Below are positions 27,757 to 37,812 of a stretch of 64,000 nucleotides of DNA, piece after piece. The notes below the pieces were generated by a model that made no database searches, had not been told where the DNA came from, and saw only the letters and a program-made list of their open reading frames with translations. This DNA comes from an uncultured Helicobacteraceae bacterium (GTDB taxonomy: Bacteria > Campylobacterota > Campylobacteria > Campylobacterales > Helicobacteraceae). Location of the stretch: NCBI GenBank assembly GCA_947176375.1, contig CAMWQM010000001.1:124001-188000 (forward strand). The letters run 5' to 3'. The position numbers and the translations under genes were made by a program. Position 1 is the stretch's first letter. Every line of letters starts with the position of its first letter.

Positions 27757-28749
27757 TTAATGGCTTTCAATTTTATTTTTAATCTCCGCAATTTCCTTAT
27801 TTGCTAATTCTAAATTAGTAGAATCTACCTTAAAATCACAATCTATTTGTTTATACACTTTATCATAATACTTCACTAATAATAACTTTGCTATCCTCCT
27901 TTTGTCGCCATTATCCCACGATTTTAGAATTTCAAACTTAGTCTCCTTGCTTATATATGGGCTAATTTTTTGCATAGTATTTATAAAATCATCTTGTTTA
28001 ATATCTTTATAAAGCTTTAGTGTGCGTTCTATTCGGCATTCTAAATCGCAAGTGATTAGAATTTTTTTTGAGTTTTGATAAGCAGTATATAGTATGTTTG
28101 GAATGATTATGTTTCCTAGTTTTTTGCTTTCATTTTCGATTAAAAGAATGCTAGATTCTTTATTTATTAGCTCATTTGTTAGGCTATTTTCAAACATTTT
28201 CACACTAGGTTGAGTCCCAGAGATGAAGCCAAAACTAGAGCCATAATGATTTGCTAATTTCTCTAAATCTATACCCCAAGTAGAATTTAGTTCTATTAGT
28301 TCACTTTTTCCACAGCCTGTATTTCCGCATAGCGTTAGAAAATCTCTTTTTATAGGTGAATTCAAAAAATCAATCACAGCATTTCTATAAGCTTTATAAC
28401 CACCCTCAAGACGACTTACTTGAAGTTTTAGAGACTTTAGCACTTGATATAATGACAAGCTTCTATTCCCACCTCTTGCACAATAAAGCAGAATCTTAAA
28501 TTTATGTTTTAAAATATCTTTATTATTTTCTAAAATATCCGCAATATTTCTACACGCAATGCTTGCACCAAGAAAATTTGCTTGTAATGGATTCTGCTTA
28601 TAGAGTAGCCCGATTTTTTCAAATTCACTATTGCTAAAAATAGGTAGATTAATCGCACTTGGAATCCTTGAATGGCTAAATTCTCGCTTTGTTCTAACAT
28701 CAATTATTAAATCAAATTTAGTTAGATTGCTTAAATCCGTTTGATATTT
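27757..28749 (-). CDS. selU: tRNA 2-selenouridine synthase SelU (no clear start codon)
   Basis: Replaces 2-thiouridine by 2-selenouridine at the wobble base of Lys, Glu and Gln tRNAs, using selenophosphate. The N-terminal rhodanese domain reads FDLIIDVRTKREFSHSRIP, with active loop YCARGGNRS. The P-loop domain has LCGNTGCGKSELIEL. The open frame runs unbroken from a stop at 28750-28752 to 27757 (about 330 codons; E. coli has 364). No ATG, GTG or TTG occurs in it before the TTG at 28458, which is already past the rhodanese Cys. A ribosome-site-like AAAGGA precedes it at the pyrC stop. The start may be non-canonical or lost. Confidence 0.75.
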   Translation of the reverse strand, partial: KYQTDLSNLTKFDLIIDVRTKREFSHSRIPSAINLPIFSNSEFEKIGLLYKQNPLQANFLGASIACRNIADILENNKDILKHKFKILLYCARGGNRSLSLYQVLKSLKLQVSRLEGGYKAYRNAVIDFLNSPIKRDFLTLCGNTGCGKSELIELNSTWGIDLEKLANHYGSSFGFISGTQPSVKMFENSLTNELINKESSILLIENESKKLGNIIIPNILYTAYQNSKKILITCDLECRIERTLKLYKDIKQDDFINTMQKISPYISKETKFEILKSWDNGDKRRIAKLLLVKYYDKVYKQIDCDFKVDSTNLELANKEIAEIKNKIESH

Positions 28750-28758
28750 TTATCCTTT

Positions 28759-29874
28759 TTAGTATTTAAAATCCCAGCTTAGATTTTCCCCTGCAAATAG
28801 TGGGATAATATCTCCTAGATTTGTCTTAACTACGCTAGGGACTTTTGAATCTTTTTTAATCAAAGTGATAGTTTTATTTGGAATATCTTTTAAATCATAA
28901 ATATTAAGCGCATTATCACTCACAAAGCTTTGCAAATTCTCTAATTTATTATGTTTTTCAAAAATCTCACATAATTTTTGAAGCAAAATAGGTGCAGAGA
29001 ATATTCCAGCACTTCCATTAACTTTTAATTTATTTGTCTCTAAATGTGGAGCAGAATCGCTCCCAAAGCTAGCTTTAGGATTAGCACTTAATGCAAGTTC
29101 TAGCAATGCGTCTCTATCTTTTGGTGATTTTAGAATAGGCTTGCAAAAGTAATGTGGATTTAGCCCACTCCCTAGCACATTATCAAGGCTAAAAGTAATA
29201 TGATGAAGTGTTAGTGTGGCAAAGAGATTACTGTATTTTCCGAGCAAATCTATACTTCGTCTATCACTTAAATGTTCCATTATTATTTTTAGTTTTGGAA
29301 AATCCCTTGCGATTTTCTCAAAAATCTCTCCAAACTCAAATTCCCTATCCATACTAAAGCCATTACTTTCCCCGTGGATTGAGAGGATAAAGCCAAGTTC
29401 TTCTGCAATGGAAAAAATCTCTAGTGTTTTTTTATCTAAAATTTCACTAACCCCATTTTCACTTCCTGTTGTGCTGCCTTTTGGGTAAAGTTTTAGAATC
29501 TTAATATCATTTTCTTTTGCTTTAATTAGCTCATCTTTTGTTAGATTATGTGTTATATAAAGACTCATTATCGGTGTGAAGCTATATTTGTTAGATTTTG
29601 CGTTAGATGCTATATTTTGATTAGAATCTTTTATAGATTCTATGTTATTTTGGGTATTTGTTTGAGTATTGTGATCATTTGAATTATTAATAGCATTTAA
29701 GATTCTATTTTTATAATCTAGTGCCATTTGTGTATTTATTATAGGAGAGCTTAGATTTGGCATTGCAAGAGCAGCACTAAAAGCTTTTGCACTAAAATGA
29801 ATTACAGAATCTAAAATATCACCTTCTCTTAAGTGAATGTGCATATCAAGTGTATTTTTTAGCGTTAGCTGCAT
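28759..29874 (-). CDS. pyrC: Dihydroorotase PyrC with an internal insertion
   Basis: Cyclises carbamoyl-aspartate to dihydroorotate in pyrimidine synthesis. The metal-binding HxH is in LDMHIHLREGD (residues 9-19). The carbamylated-Lys region is ILKLYPKGSTTG, further ligands are in LGFILSIHGES and IMEHLSDRRS, and FGSDSAPH holds the catalytic Asp. The 371 residues exceed H. pylori PyrC (about 340) because of an Asn/Ser/Gln/Thr-rich insertion at about residues 61-97 (DNA 29584-29694), which contains AGAATCT and AGATTCT. It follows the phosphomannomutase gene by nine bases. Confidence 0.93.
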   Translation of the reverse strand: MQLTLKNTLDMHIHLREGDILDSVIHFSAKAFSAALAMPNLSSPIINTQMALDYKNRILNAINNSNDHNTQTNTQNNIESIKDSNQNIASNAKSNKYSFTPIMSLYITHNLTKDELIKAKENDIKILKLYPKGSTTGSENGVSEILDKKTLEIFSIAEELGFILSIHGESNGFSMDREFEFGEIFEKIARDFPKLKIIMEHLSDRRSIDLLGKYSNLFATLTLHHITFSLDNVLGSGLNPHYFCKPILKSPKDRDALLELALSANPKASFGSDSAPHLETNKLKVNGSAGIFSAPILLQKLCEIFEKHNKLENLQSFVSDNALNIYDLKDIPNKTITLIKKDSKVPSVVKTNLGDIIPLFAGENLSWDFKY

Positions 29875-29883
29875 ATTTTATCC

Positions 29884-31248
29884 TTATTTTATTAAAGAGA
29901 GCATTTTTTGCTTATAGGTTTCAGCTAATTCTTTGCTACTTGCCTCAAATCTTGTTACTAACACGGGTGTAGTATTGCTTGCACGAATTAGCCCCCAGCC
30001 ATTTTCAAAGATTACTCTTAAGCCATCAATTGAAATTATATTTATGATTTTTGGAAAATCTCTTGGTGGATTTTTAAGCTTTAAAGCTAGATTTCTGATA
30101 ATTTCAAATTTCTCTTCCTCACTAGATTCTATCTTTTCTTCAGGCGTGGAATACATTTTTGGCAAGGATTTTATAAAATCTTCAACCTCATTCACGCTAG
30201 AATTTAAAAATAACTCTAATGCCCTAAATGCAGAATAAATCGCATCATCATAACCAAAATATCTATCATTGAAAAATATATGTCCGCTCATTTCTGCTGC
30301 AAGGTGGGCATTTGTCTCTTTTAACTTTACTTTTAGATTGCTATGTCCTGTCTTATACATAAGTGCTTTTCCAATTTTATTTATCTCATCATACATTATT
30401 GATGAACATTTGACTTCACCAATAATTAATGGTTTTATCCCATTTTTTGCCATTTCTTTTGCAAATAGGATTGCCAACTCATCGCCTTTAAAGGAGTAAT
30501 TTTTGCTAATTAATGCTAATCTATCTGCATCCCCATCAAATGCTATGCCGATATTAATGCCATTTTCTTTCATCGCATTTTTTAAATGCATTAGATTCTT
30601 CTCCTCACTTGGGTCTGGATGATGATTTGGAAAAGTGCCATCTGGCTCAAAATACAAAGGCAGATAAGAAATATTTAGATTATCTAGCACATTTTTTATA
30701 GCAAGTCCAGCTACGCCATTCCCACAATCTATTGCAATTTTTTCTCTAAAGTTTTTTAAGTTGGCAAAATGCGAGGTTAGAAAATCTATATATTTTTCTA
30801 GTGCATTGATATTACTAATATTTGGCTTTGTCTCTTTAAATAGAATCTTATTTTTTAGAATATTTTCTCCTAGTTTCCTAATATTTTTTCCATAAAAAGG
30901 CTCTTTTTTTAGTGTGATTTTAAATCCATTGTATTCTTTTGGATTGTGAGAGCCTGTAATCATAATGCTTGAATGTAAAGATTCGAAATTATAAAGTGCA
31001 AAATATGCAACAGGCGTTGGAATCATTCCCATATCATAGATTGCTATATCACTATTAAATGCAATCCCCTTACACAGCCACTCAAATAATATTGGGCTAT
31101 GACTTCTTGCGTCATAGCCTATTGCAATAGAGTTTTCACCTTTAGATTTAATCTCATTTGCGATATTTACACCAATATTAAAAACTATTTCTTTATTTAG
31201 CTCTTTCTCAAAAATTCCCCTGATATCATATTCTCTAAAAATGCTCAT
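29884..31248 (-). CDS. algC: Phosphomannomutase/phosphoglucomutase
   Basis: Interconverts hexose 1- and 6-phosphates to feed LPS and glycan precursors. The N-terminus FREYDIRGIFEKELN is typical. The phosphoserine loop is IMITGSHNPKEYNGFK (about residues 95-110) with the catalytic Ser before HNP. The metal loop is IAFDGDADRLALI, and sugar-binding AEMSGHIFFND and the phosphate-binding RASNTTPVLVTRFEA follow. The 454 residues match the AlgC/ManB type. It is divergent from hisC and just upstream of pyrC. Confidence 0.9.
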   Translation of the reverse strand: MSIFREYDIRGIFEKELNKEIVFNIGVNIANEIKSKGENSIAIGYDARSHSPILFEWLCKGIAFNSDIAIYDMGMIPTPVAYFALYNFESLHSSIMITGSHNPKEYNGFKITLKKEPFYGKNIRKLGENILKNKILFKETKPNISNINALEKYIDFLTSHFANLKNFREKIAIDCGNGVAGLAIKNVLDNLNISYLPLYFEPDGTFPNHHPDPSEEKNLMHLKNAMKENGINIGIAFDGDADRLALISKNYSFKGDELAILFAKEMAKNGIKPLIIGEVKCSSIMYDEINKIGKALMYKTGHSNLKVKLKETNAHLAAEMSGHIFFNDRYFGYDDAIYSAFRALELFLNSSVNEVEDFIKSLPKMYSTPEEKIESSEEEKFEIIRNLALKLKNPPRDFPKIINIISIDGLRVIFENGWGLIRASNTTPVLVTRFEASSKELAETYKQKMLSLIK

Positions 31249-31401
31249 TTTCTACCTTTATTTTAAGATTTATCTTAACTATTGAAATTTCACCTTGCTA
31301 ATAAATACTTAAATTTTTAATTAGTATTTAGTATTTTTAATATAAAATTATAGCTATTTTTACTTTAAGTATTTTATTTTCAAGTTTTTGGAGCTATATT
31401 A

Positions 31402-32502
31402 ATGGGGTTTAAACAATATTTAGAATCGCTAAATAGCTATGAGGCTGGAAAGCCAATCGAGCTTGTGGTTCGTGATTATGGTATTTATGCAGAAGATATA
31501 ATAAAATTAGCAAGCAATGAAAATCCTCTAGGCACATCGGATTGTGTAATAAAAGCTATAAAAAAGGAAGCTAAAAATGCCTTTAGATATCCTGATGATT
31601 CAATGTTTGAACTAAAAGAAGCGTTAAGTAAAAAATATAGAGTTTATGATAAAAATATCATTATAGGTGCTGGAAGCGACCAAATAATAGATTTTATTAT
31701 AAAAGCTATTTGTTCTAAAAGCTCTAAAGTGTTAATTAGTGCCACTACTTTTGCAATGTATGAAATATATGCAAAGCACAATGAAGCTAGTGTAATTCGC
31801 ACAAAAAGTGGAATCCATAAAGCAGATGAATTCATAGATGAATACAAAAGGCATAATCCAAATTTAGTTTTTCTATGTTTGCCAAATAATCCGCTAGGCG
31901 ATTGTTTGGATAGAAATGAGGTGTATAGAATTCTAGATTCCATCTCTAAAGATTGCATTGTGGTGCTTGATTGCGCTTATATGCAGTTTGCAAAATATAA
32001 AGACAAAGCAAAACTAATCACTCCAAATGAAATAATAGGAAAATATCAAAATGTAATTTATCTTGGCACTTTTTCAAAGCTATATGGGCTTGGAGGGTTA
32101 AGAGTGGGCTTTGGAATCGCAACTGATAGTATAATCGCAACGCTAAATAAACTTCGCCCTCCGTTTAATATAACAAATGTCTCACTAAAGGCGGCTTTAG
32201 CAGCCCTAAAAGATAAGAAATTTACTCAAGAAACGCTTAAAAATAACCTTAAAGAAATGGCTGTTTATGAGGATTTTGCAAGGACAAATAATATAGAATA
32301 TATAGATTCTTACACAAATTTCATAACTTTTATTTTTAGTAATAAGGTAGATTCCACCCAATTATCACAATATTTGCTTAAAAATGGAATTATTATTAGA
32401 AATTTAAAATCATATGGAATGAATGCGATTAGAATCACTATAGGCACGAAAAAACAGAATAAAAGAGTTCTAAAATACATTTCAAAATATTTAAAAAGGT
32501 AA
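31402..32502 (+). CDS. hisC: Histidinol-phosphate aminotransferase
   Basis: PLP enzyme of histidine synthesis; in some bacteria it also acts on aromatic amino acids. [14 protein letters not shown] and [14 protein letters not shown] (residues 15-49) are the family N-terminus. The PLP Lys is in [19 protein letters not shown] (about 214-232). At 366 residues it is full length. It lies three bases upstream of fliF on the same strand, an odd metabolic leader to a flagellar operon. H. pylori lacks a histidine pathway, so this points to a different, likely enterohepatic, Helicobacter lineage. Confidence 0.92.
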   Translation: MGFKQYLESLNSYEAGKPIELVVRDYGIYAEDIIKLASNENPLGTSDCVIKAIKKEAKNAFRYPDDSMFELKEALSKKYRVYDKNIIIGAGSDQIIDFIIKAICSKSSKVLISATTFAMYEIYAKHNEASVIRTKSGIHKADEFIDEYKRHNPNLVFLCLPNNPLGDCLDRNEVYRILDSISKDCIVVLDCAYMQFAKYKDKAKLITPNEIIGKYQNVIYLGTFSKLYGLGGLRVGFGIATDSIIATLNKLRPPFNITNVSLKAALAALKDKKFTQETLKNNLKEMAVYEDFARTNNIEYIDSYTNFITFIFSNKVDSTQLSQYLLKNGIIIRNLKSYGMNAIRITIGTKKQNKRVLKYISKYLKR

Positions 32503-32505
32503 AAA

Positions 32506-34194
32506 TTGGATATTAACGCTCTATTTAAGCAATTATTAGAATTATATAATAAGCTAAATAAACGACAAAAAATTGCCATTGTTGGTGGTGTTGTCGCTGT
32601 GATAGCGTTTTTATCATTTTTTATTGTGTTTTCTATTAATGAGCGAAATTCAAGTTCTAACTACGCAGTGCTATTTGAGGGTGTAACGCCTAGTGATAAT
32701 GCGCTAATTATCCAGCATTTGCAAAGTAATAGTATTCCATACAAGATTCCAAAAGAGGATACAATTTTAGTCCCAAAAGAAGTGGTTTATGAGCAGAGAA
32801 TCGCCTTAAGCAGCAATGGAATCCCAAAAAATAGCAAGGTCGGCTTTGAGATTTTTGATGAGCAGAGTTTTGGAATGACAGAATTCGAGCAAAAAGTCCG
32901 CTTAACTAGAGCTATTGAAGGTGAGCTAGGTAGGACAATTGAGAGCTTAAAGCCTATTTCTAAAGCCTCTATTCATGTGGCTTTGCCAGAAGAGAGTGTA
33001 TTTGTTAGTAATGAGGTTCCACCTACTGCGTCTGTCGTGCTGGAGATTAGACCAAATATGTATCTATCTCCCGCACAAATTGATGGAATTAAGAATCTAG
33101 TCTCTGCTGCTATCCCAAAGCTAACAAAAGATAATGTCTCAATTATAGACCAAAATGGCGAGGCATTAGGCAGCGATGATGAGGCTATGGCATCCGATAA
33201 AATCATCAATATGCAATTAAAATATAAAAATAATTTTGAAAAAATACTAGAAGATAAGATTATAAATATTTTAAATCCCATTGTCGGCGGAAAAGATAGA
33301 GTTGTAGCAAAAGTTAATGCCGAGTTTGACTTTTCGCAGAAAAAAAGTATGCAGGAGGTTTTTGACCCAAATAATGTCGTTAGAAGTGAGCAGAATCACG
33401 AAGAAAGAAAAGAGGGGGTAATAGAACCAGAGATTGGTGGAGTGCCAGGAGCAGTGAGTAATATTGGACCTGTGCAAGGGCTAGATTCATTAACAAATAA
33501 TCAAATTCATACTATAAATACAACTACTACAAATTATGAAGTAGGAAAGACAATTTCTGAAATCAAAGGCGAGTTTGGAATCTTAAAGCGACTTAGTGCA
33601 GCTGTTGTGGTTGATGGAAGCTATGATTTAGTAGAGGATAATGGCACGCAAAAACTGCAATATATTCCTATTAATGCTGATAAAATGCAAAATATCGATA
33701 GTTTGGTAAAACAAGCGATAGGTTATTCACAAACTAGAGGCGATGAGGTTTCTGTGAGTAATTTTGAATTTAATGCAAAAAGCGGAAGCTTTAAGCCTCA
33801 AAGCACTATGGAGAAAATCACACAAATATTATCTCCTTTAATGCCACTTTTAAAATATGTGCTTGTTGCGATAATTATCTTTATTTTTTACAAGAAAATC
33901 ATTGCCCCATTTGCAGAGCGTATGCTTGAAGTATCTGATAGTAATGAGCAAGATGTGGAATCTTTACTAACTATTGATGATAGCGAAGAAGATGCGAATA
34001 AACTAAATGATATTAGAAAGAGGATTGAAGACCAGCTTGGGCTTGGCAGCTTTAATGAAGATGATTTGAAATATGATGTTTTGTTAGAAAAGCTTAGAAC
34101 TCTAGTCTCTGAAAAACCAGAGGAAGTGGCAAAACTATTTGATACTCTAATTCGTGATGAGCTAGGATTAGAGGAAGCAAAAAAAGGAAATTAA
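32506..34194 (+). CDS. fliF: Flagellar MS-ring protein FliF
   Basis: Forms the membrane-embedded MS ring that founds the flagellar basal body. N-terminal membrane helix AIVGGVVAVIAFLSFFIVFS (about 25-44), periplasmic ring-building domains with GFEIFDEQSFGMTEFEQKV and SIHVALPEESVF, and a second helix LLKYVLVAIIIFIFYKKI near residue 450. The acidic C-terminal tail binds FliG. Start is TTG 32506 with AAGG seven bases upstream. At 562 residues it is of usual length, and fliG begins immediately after the stop. Confidence 0.95.
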   Translation: MDINALFKQLLELYNKLNKRQKIAIVGGVVAVIAFLSFFIVFSINERNSSSNYAVLFEGVTPSDNALIIQHLQSNSIPYKIPKEDTILVPKEVVYEQRIALSSNGIPKNSKVGFEIFDEQSFGMTEFEQKVRLTRAIEGELGRTIESLKPISKASIHVALPEESVFVSNEVPPTASVVLEIRPNMYLSPAQIDGIKNLVSAAIPKLTKDNVSIIDQNGEALGSDDEAMASDKIINMQLKYKNNFEKILEDKIINILNPIVGGKDRVVAKVNAEFDFSQKKSMQEVFDPNNVVRSEQNHEERKEGVIEPEIGGVPGAVSNIGPVQGLDSLTNNQIHTINTTTTNYEVGKTISEIKGEFGILKRLSAAVVVDGSYDLVEDNGTQKLQYIPINADKMQNIDSLVKQAIGYSQTRGDEVSVSNFEFNAKSGSFKPQSTMEKITQILSPLMPLLKYVLVAIIIFIFYKKIIAPFAERMLEVSDSNEQDVESLLTIDDSEEDANKLNDIRKRIEDQLGLGSFNEDDLKYDVLLEKLRTLVSEKPEEVAKLFDTLIRDELGLEEAKKGN

Positions 34195-35226
34195 ATGGCA
34201 TTTAATCTTACACCACAGCAAAGAGCGCAATATGAAGAGCTATCAATAGCAGAAAAGATTGCTATTTTGTTAATCCAGCTAGGAGATAATATCACGGGAG
34301 ATATATTCGCTCACTTAGATATTGAGACAATTACAGAGGTATCAAAGATCATAGCTCAAATGAAAAATATTGATAAAAGCATTGGAGCAGCAGTTTTAGA
34401 GGAATTCTATGCCATTTTTCAATCAAATCAATTTATTAATGCAGGTGGTTTTGAATATGCAAAAGAACTTCTATATAGGGTTTTAGGACCAGATGAAGCT
34501 AAAAAGATTCTAGATAAACTATCAAAATCAATGCAAGCAAATCAAAATTTTTCTTATTTATCAAAAGTCCGCCCACAGCAGCTTGCAGACTTTATTGTAA
34601 ATGAGCATCCACAAACTATTGCTTTAATATTGGCGCATATGGAGCCTAGTGGTGCGGCGGAGACTTTGAGCTATTTTTCAGATAATGAAAGAGCAGAAGT
34701 CGCCATTAGAATGGCATCTCTAGGGGATATTGCTCCACAAAATGTAAAAAAAGTATCTGCTAAATTAGAGAATCTACTCTCTACTCTAACAAGCAATAGA
34801 ATTGAAGTAGGTGGTCCAAGAGCAGTGGCAGAAATATTCAATAGATTGGGTCAAAAAGCAGCAAAAACTACAATCGCACATATAGAACAGATTGATGAGC
34901 AGTTAGCCGCAAAAATTAAAGAAATGATGTTTACTTTTGAAGATATTATCAAGCTTGATAAAAATGCGATTTTAGAGATTCTAAAAGCGGTTGATAAAAA
35001 GGATTTAACAATGGCATTAAAATCTGCACCAGAGGAACTAAAACAAAAATTCCTCTCAAATATGAGCCAAAGAGCTGGTGAGCAGTTTATCGAGGAGTTG
35101 CAATATTTAGGCGTTGTAAAAGTGCGTGATGTGGAGAATGCCCAAAGAAAGATTGTAGAGATAGTGCAATCCCTATCAGAGCAGGGCGTTATACAAATAG
35201 GTGAAGAAGAAGATGTCATTGAATGA
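34195..35226 (+). CDS. fliG: Flagellar motor switch protein FliG
   Basis: C-ring protein that couples MotA to rotation and direction. The N-terminal domain binds FliF. The middle domain shows VNEHPQTIALILAHMEPSGA, the EHPQ motif being diagnostic. The C-terminal torque domain contains MMFTFEDIIKLD and the charged helix with DKKDLTMALKSAPEELKQKF. At 343 residues it is full length. Its 3' end overlaps fliH, indicating coupled expression. Confidence 0.96.
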   Translation: MAFNLTPQQRAQYEELSIAEKIAILLIQLGDNITGDIFAHLDIETITEVSKIIAQMKNIDKSIGAAVLEEFYAIFQSNQFINAGGFEYAKELLYRVLGPDEAKKILDKLSKSMQANQNFSYLSKVRPQQLADFIVNEHPQTIALILAHMEPSGAAETLSYFSDNERAEVAIRMASLGDIAPQNVKKVSAKLENLLSTLTSNRIEVGGPRAVAEIFNRLGQKAAKTTIAHIEQIDEQLAAKIKEMMFTFEDIIKLDKNAILEILKAVDKKDLTMALKSAPEELKQKFLSNMSQRAGEQFIEELQYLGVVKVRDVENAQRKIVEIVQSLSEQGVIQIGEEEDVIE

Positions 35227-35980
35227 TAAGAATGTTATTGCATCAGACAAGCTAGATGGACATAATATGAAAAAATATGAATTTAAAAAAATTGTGATAG
35301 ATGATATTGAGCCTATCCACAAACAGCAAGATTTTTTAGAGCCAGAACCAAGCCAGAGCCAAGTAAATATGATTCAAAGTAGCCTAGAGAAAGAATTGAT
35401 TGAAAAATTATTACTTAAAAGTGATGATTTAGCGAGTAGTTTAAATAATCTCCAAACACAATTCCAAACGCTTCAAACCCAATCTAGCCAGAGAGAAAAA
35501 AGTGCAAGGGAAGAGGGTATTAAAGAGGGCAAAATGATGGCAGATTTAGAGCTTAAAAATGAAGTAGAACAAGAAAAAGAAAAGATTGCAAATTCACTTA
35601 TCAAGTTAGATGAGGCGATTGAGAGCGTAAAATCACAAATAGTAAAGCTAGAAAGTGAGTTAAGTATGATTGCGCTTGATATTGCAAAAGAAGTAATTAT
35701 TAAAGAAATTAGCGAAAATAGCGCCAAAGTAGCTGCTTCAATTAGTAAGGAATTACTAAAGTCAATGTCTGGTAACTTAAATATAGTATTAAAGGTAAAT
35801 CCAGCAGATTTTAGCTATCTTGATAGTCTTGTGAAAAATAAAAACACTATTACGATTAAAAGTGATGATGCTATCGCAAAAGGAGGGGTTGTGATAATTA
35901 GTGATAATGGAAATATCGATGGCAATGTAATGTCAAGGTATCAGTTATTAAAACAAAGCGTATTAGAGAATTTTAGATAA
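35213..35980 (+). CDS. fliH: Flagellar export ATPase regulator FliH
   Basis: Soluble partner of the FliI ATPase that delivers export substrates. The protein is about 255 residues. An N-terminal acidic/Gln-rich part is followed by a long coiled coil (about 70-150, with EEGIKEGKMMADLELKNEVE carrying GxxxG-like spacing). The conserved C-terminal part includes IALDIAKEVIIKEI and the VNPADFSYLD domain. I prefer ATG 35213 (MSLNDKN) over GTG 35201, which has no ribosome site. It overlaps fliG by 14 bases, and dxs follows by eight. Confidence 0.88.
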   Translation: MSLNDKNVIASDKLDGHNMKKYEFKKIVIDDIEPIHKQQDFLEPEPSQSQVNMIQSSLEKELIEKLLLKSDDLASSLNNLQTQFQTLQTQSSQREKSAREEGIKEGKMMADLELKNEVEQEKEKIANSLIKLDEAIESVKSQIVKLESELSMIALDIAKEVIIKEISENSAKVAASISKELLKSMSGNLNIVLKVNPADFSYLDSLVKNKNTITIKSDDAIAKGGVVIISDNGNIDGNVMSRYQLLKQSVLENFR

Positions 35981-35988
35981 GGCTTTTG

Positions 35989-37812
35989 ATGATTAATGTA
36001 AAATCTATGAATATGGAGGAACTAAAAAGCTGTGCTAATGATTTAAGGGCTAGGATTATCGAAGTAGTTAGCAAAAATGGAGGACATTTAAGTAGTAATC
36101 TAGGCAGTGTGGAAATAATTCTAGCAATGCACTATGTGTTTGATTGTAACGAAAATCCATTTATTTTTGATGTTAGTCATCAATGCTACGCTCATAAGCT
36201 TTTAACAGGCAGATGGGATGAGTTTAGCACATTAAGACAGACTAATGGCATAAGCGGATTCACAAAGCCAAGTGAATCTAGCAGTGATTATTTTGTAGCG
36301 GGACATAGCTCAACCTCACTATCTATTGCTACAGGCGTTGCAAGAGCAGTATTGTTAAATAAGCAAGATAGGCTTTCAGTAGTGTTAATCGGTGATGGTG
36401 CGATGAGTGCAGGACTAATCTATGAGGCATTAGATGAGATAGGCGATTTAAAATATCCAATGATAATCATACTAAATGATAATGAGATGAGTATAAGTAA
36501 GCCCATAGGTGCAATTAGTAAATATCTCTCTACTGCTACGACAGGAAAGGTTTATCAAAATTTTAGGGAGAGATTAAAGAAATTTTTAAGCACTATGCCA
36601 GAGAGCGCATCTTATCTTGCAAAGCGATTTGAAGAATCTCTAAAGCTAATAACACCCGGAATCTTATTTGAAGAATTAGGGCTTAGCTATGTAGGTCCAG
36701 TTGATGGGCATAATTTAGAGGAATTGATTAATATTTTAAATAAAGTCAAAGATTTTAAAAAACCTGTTTTGATTCACGCTCAAACGATTAAGGGCTATGG
36801 TTATAAAATTGCGGAGGGTAGGTATGAGAAGTGGCATAGCGTTCCACCTTTTGACATAGAAAGTGGCAATCCACTTTCTTCTAAAAAATCACTAAATCCT
36901 ACGAAAGTTTTTTCTAGCAAGCTTTTGGAATTAGCCAAGAGTGATGAAAAAATCGTAGGCGTTACTGCAGCTATGCCAAGCGGAACAGGACTTGATTTGC
37001 TAATTGATAATTTTCCAGATAGATTCTTTGATGTGGCGATAGCAGAGGCTCACGCTACTACTTCTATGGCAGCTATGGCAAAGGAGGGTTTTAAGCCATT
37101 TGTAGTGATTTATTCAACATTTTTACAAAGGGCATTTGATAGTATAATTCACGATGTATCGATTATGAATCTGCCTGTAAGGTTTGCAATCGATAGAGCT
37201 GGAATTGTAGGTGAAGATGGCGAAACTCATCAAGGAAACTTTGATATTTCATATCTATCTTTGATTCCAAATATGGTGATTTTTGCTCCTAGAGATTATA
37301 ATAGTTTGGAATCTGCCATTATCTTTGCCTCAAATTATAATAGCTCTCCTAGCGCTTTTAGATACCCTAGAGGAAATTTTCTGTTAGAAAATGGGATTTT
37401 TGAAAATAGAGATTTTGAGTTAGGCAAAGGTGAGGTTTTGCAAAATGGAAATGAGATTGCTTTTCTTGCATTTGGTAATGGTGTTGGCAGGGCATATTTA
37501 GTAAATGAGATATTAAATAATAAAGCAACTTTGATTGATTTGCGATTTGCAAAGCCACTTGATAAGAATCTAATTTTAGAAACTGCCAAAAATCATAAAA
37601 AACTATATATTTTTAGCGATGGTGTTAAAATAGGTGGAATCGGACAGAGAATCGCAAGTCTTTTGCTTGAAAATAATATTTTTATCCCACTAAAAAGCTT
37701 TGAATTTGAAGATAGTTTTATTCCGCACGGAAAGACAAGTGAGATTGAAAAGCAGCTAGGAATCCTCCCGCTCCAAATTGCAGAATTTATAAAGAGAGAA
37801 TTAGAATGCTAG
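35989..37812 (+). CDS. dxs: 1-deoxy-D-xylulose-5-phosphate synthase
   Basis: Thiamine-diphosphate enzyme that makes DXP from pyruvate and glyceraldehyde-3-phosphate, the entry to the MEP isoprenoid pathway. It has VSHQCYAHKLLTGR and GHSSTSLSIATG near the N-terminus and the ThDP motif GDGAMSAGLIYEALDEIG. The central DRAGIVGEDGETHQGNFDIS (about 400-419) and PRGNF segments follow. At 607 residues it is full length. ATG 35989 has AAGG six bases upstream. The fliFGH-dxs order is shared with H. pylori. It links functionally with ispDF at the other end of the window. Confidence 0.95.
   Translation: MINVKSMNMEELKSCANDLRARIIEVVSKNGGHLSSNLGSVEIILAMHYVFDCNENPFIFDVSHQCYAHKLLTGRWDEFSTLRQTNGISGFTKPSESSSDYFVAGHSSTSLSIATGVARAVLLNKQDRLSVVLIGDGAMSAGLIYEALDEIGDLKYPMIIILNDNEMSISKPIGAISKYLSTATTGKVYQNFRERLKKFLSTMPESASYLAKRFEESLKLITPGILFEELGLSYVGPVDGHNLEELINILNKVKDFKKPVLIHAQTIKGYGYKIAEGRYEKWHSVPPFDIESGNPLSSKKSLNPTKVFSSKLLELAKSDEKIVGVTAAMPSGTGLDLLIDNFPDRFFDVAIAEAHATTSMAAMAKEGFKPFVVIYSTFLQRAFDSIIHDVSIMNLPVRFAIDRAGIVGEDGETHQGNFDISYLSLIPNMVIFAPRDYNSLESAIIFASNYNSSPSAFRYPRGNFLLENGIFENRDFELGKGEVLQNGNEIAFLAFGNGVGRAYLVNEILNNKATLIDLRFAKPLDKNLILETAKNHKKLYIFSDGVKIGGIGQRIASLLLENNIFIPLKSFEFEDSFIPHGKTSEIEKQLGILPLQIAEFIKRELEC

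Noticed and set aside
35201..35212. GTG 35201 as the fliH start
   Set aside because: There is no ribosome site before it, and the next ATG is a better fit to the expected N-terminus. It is kept only as an alternative.
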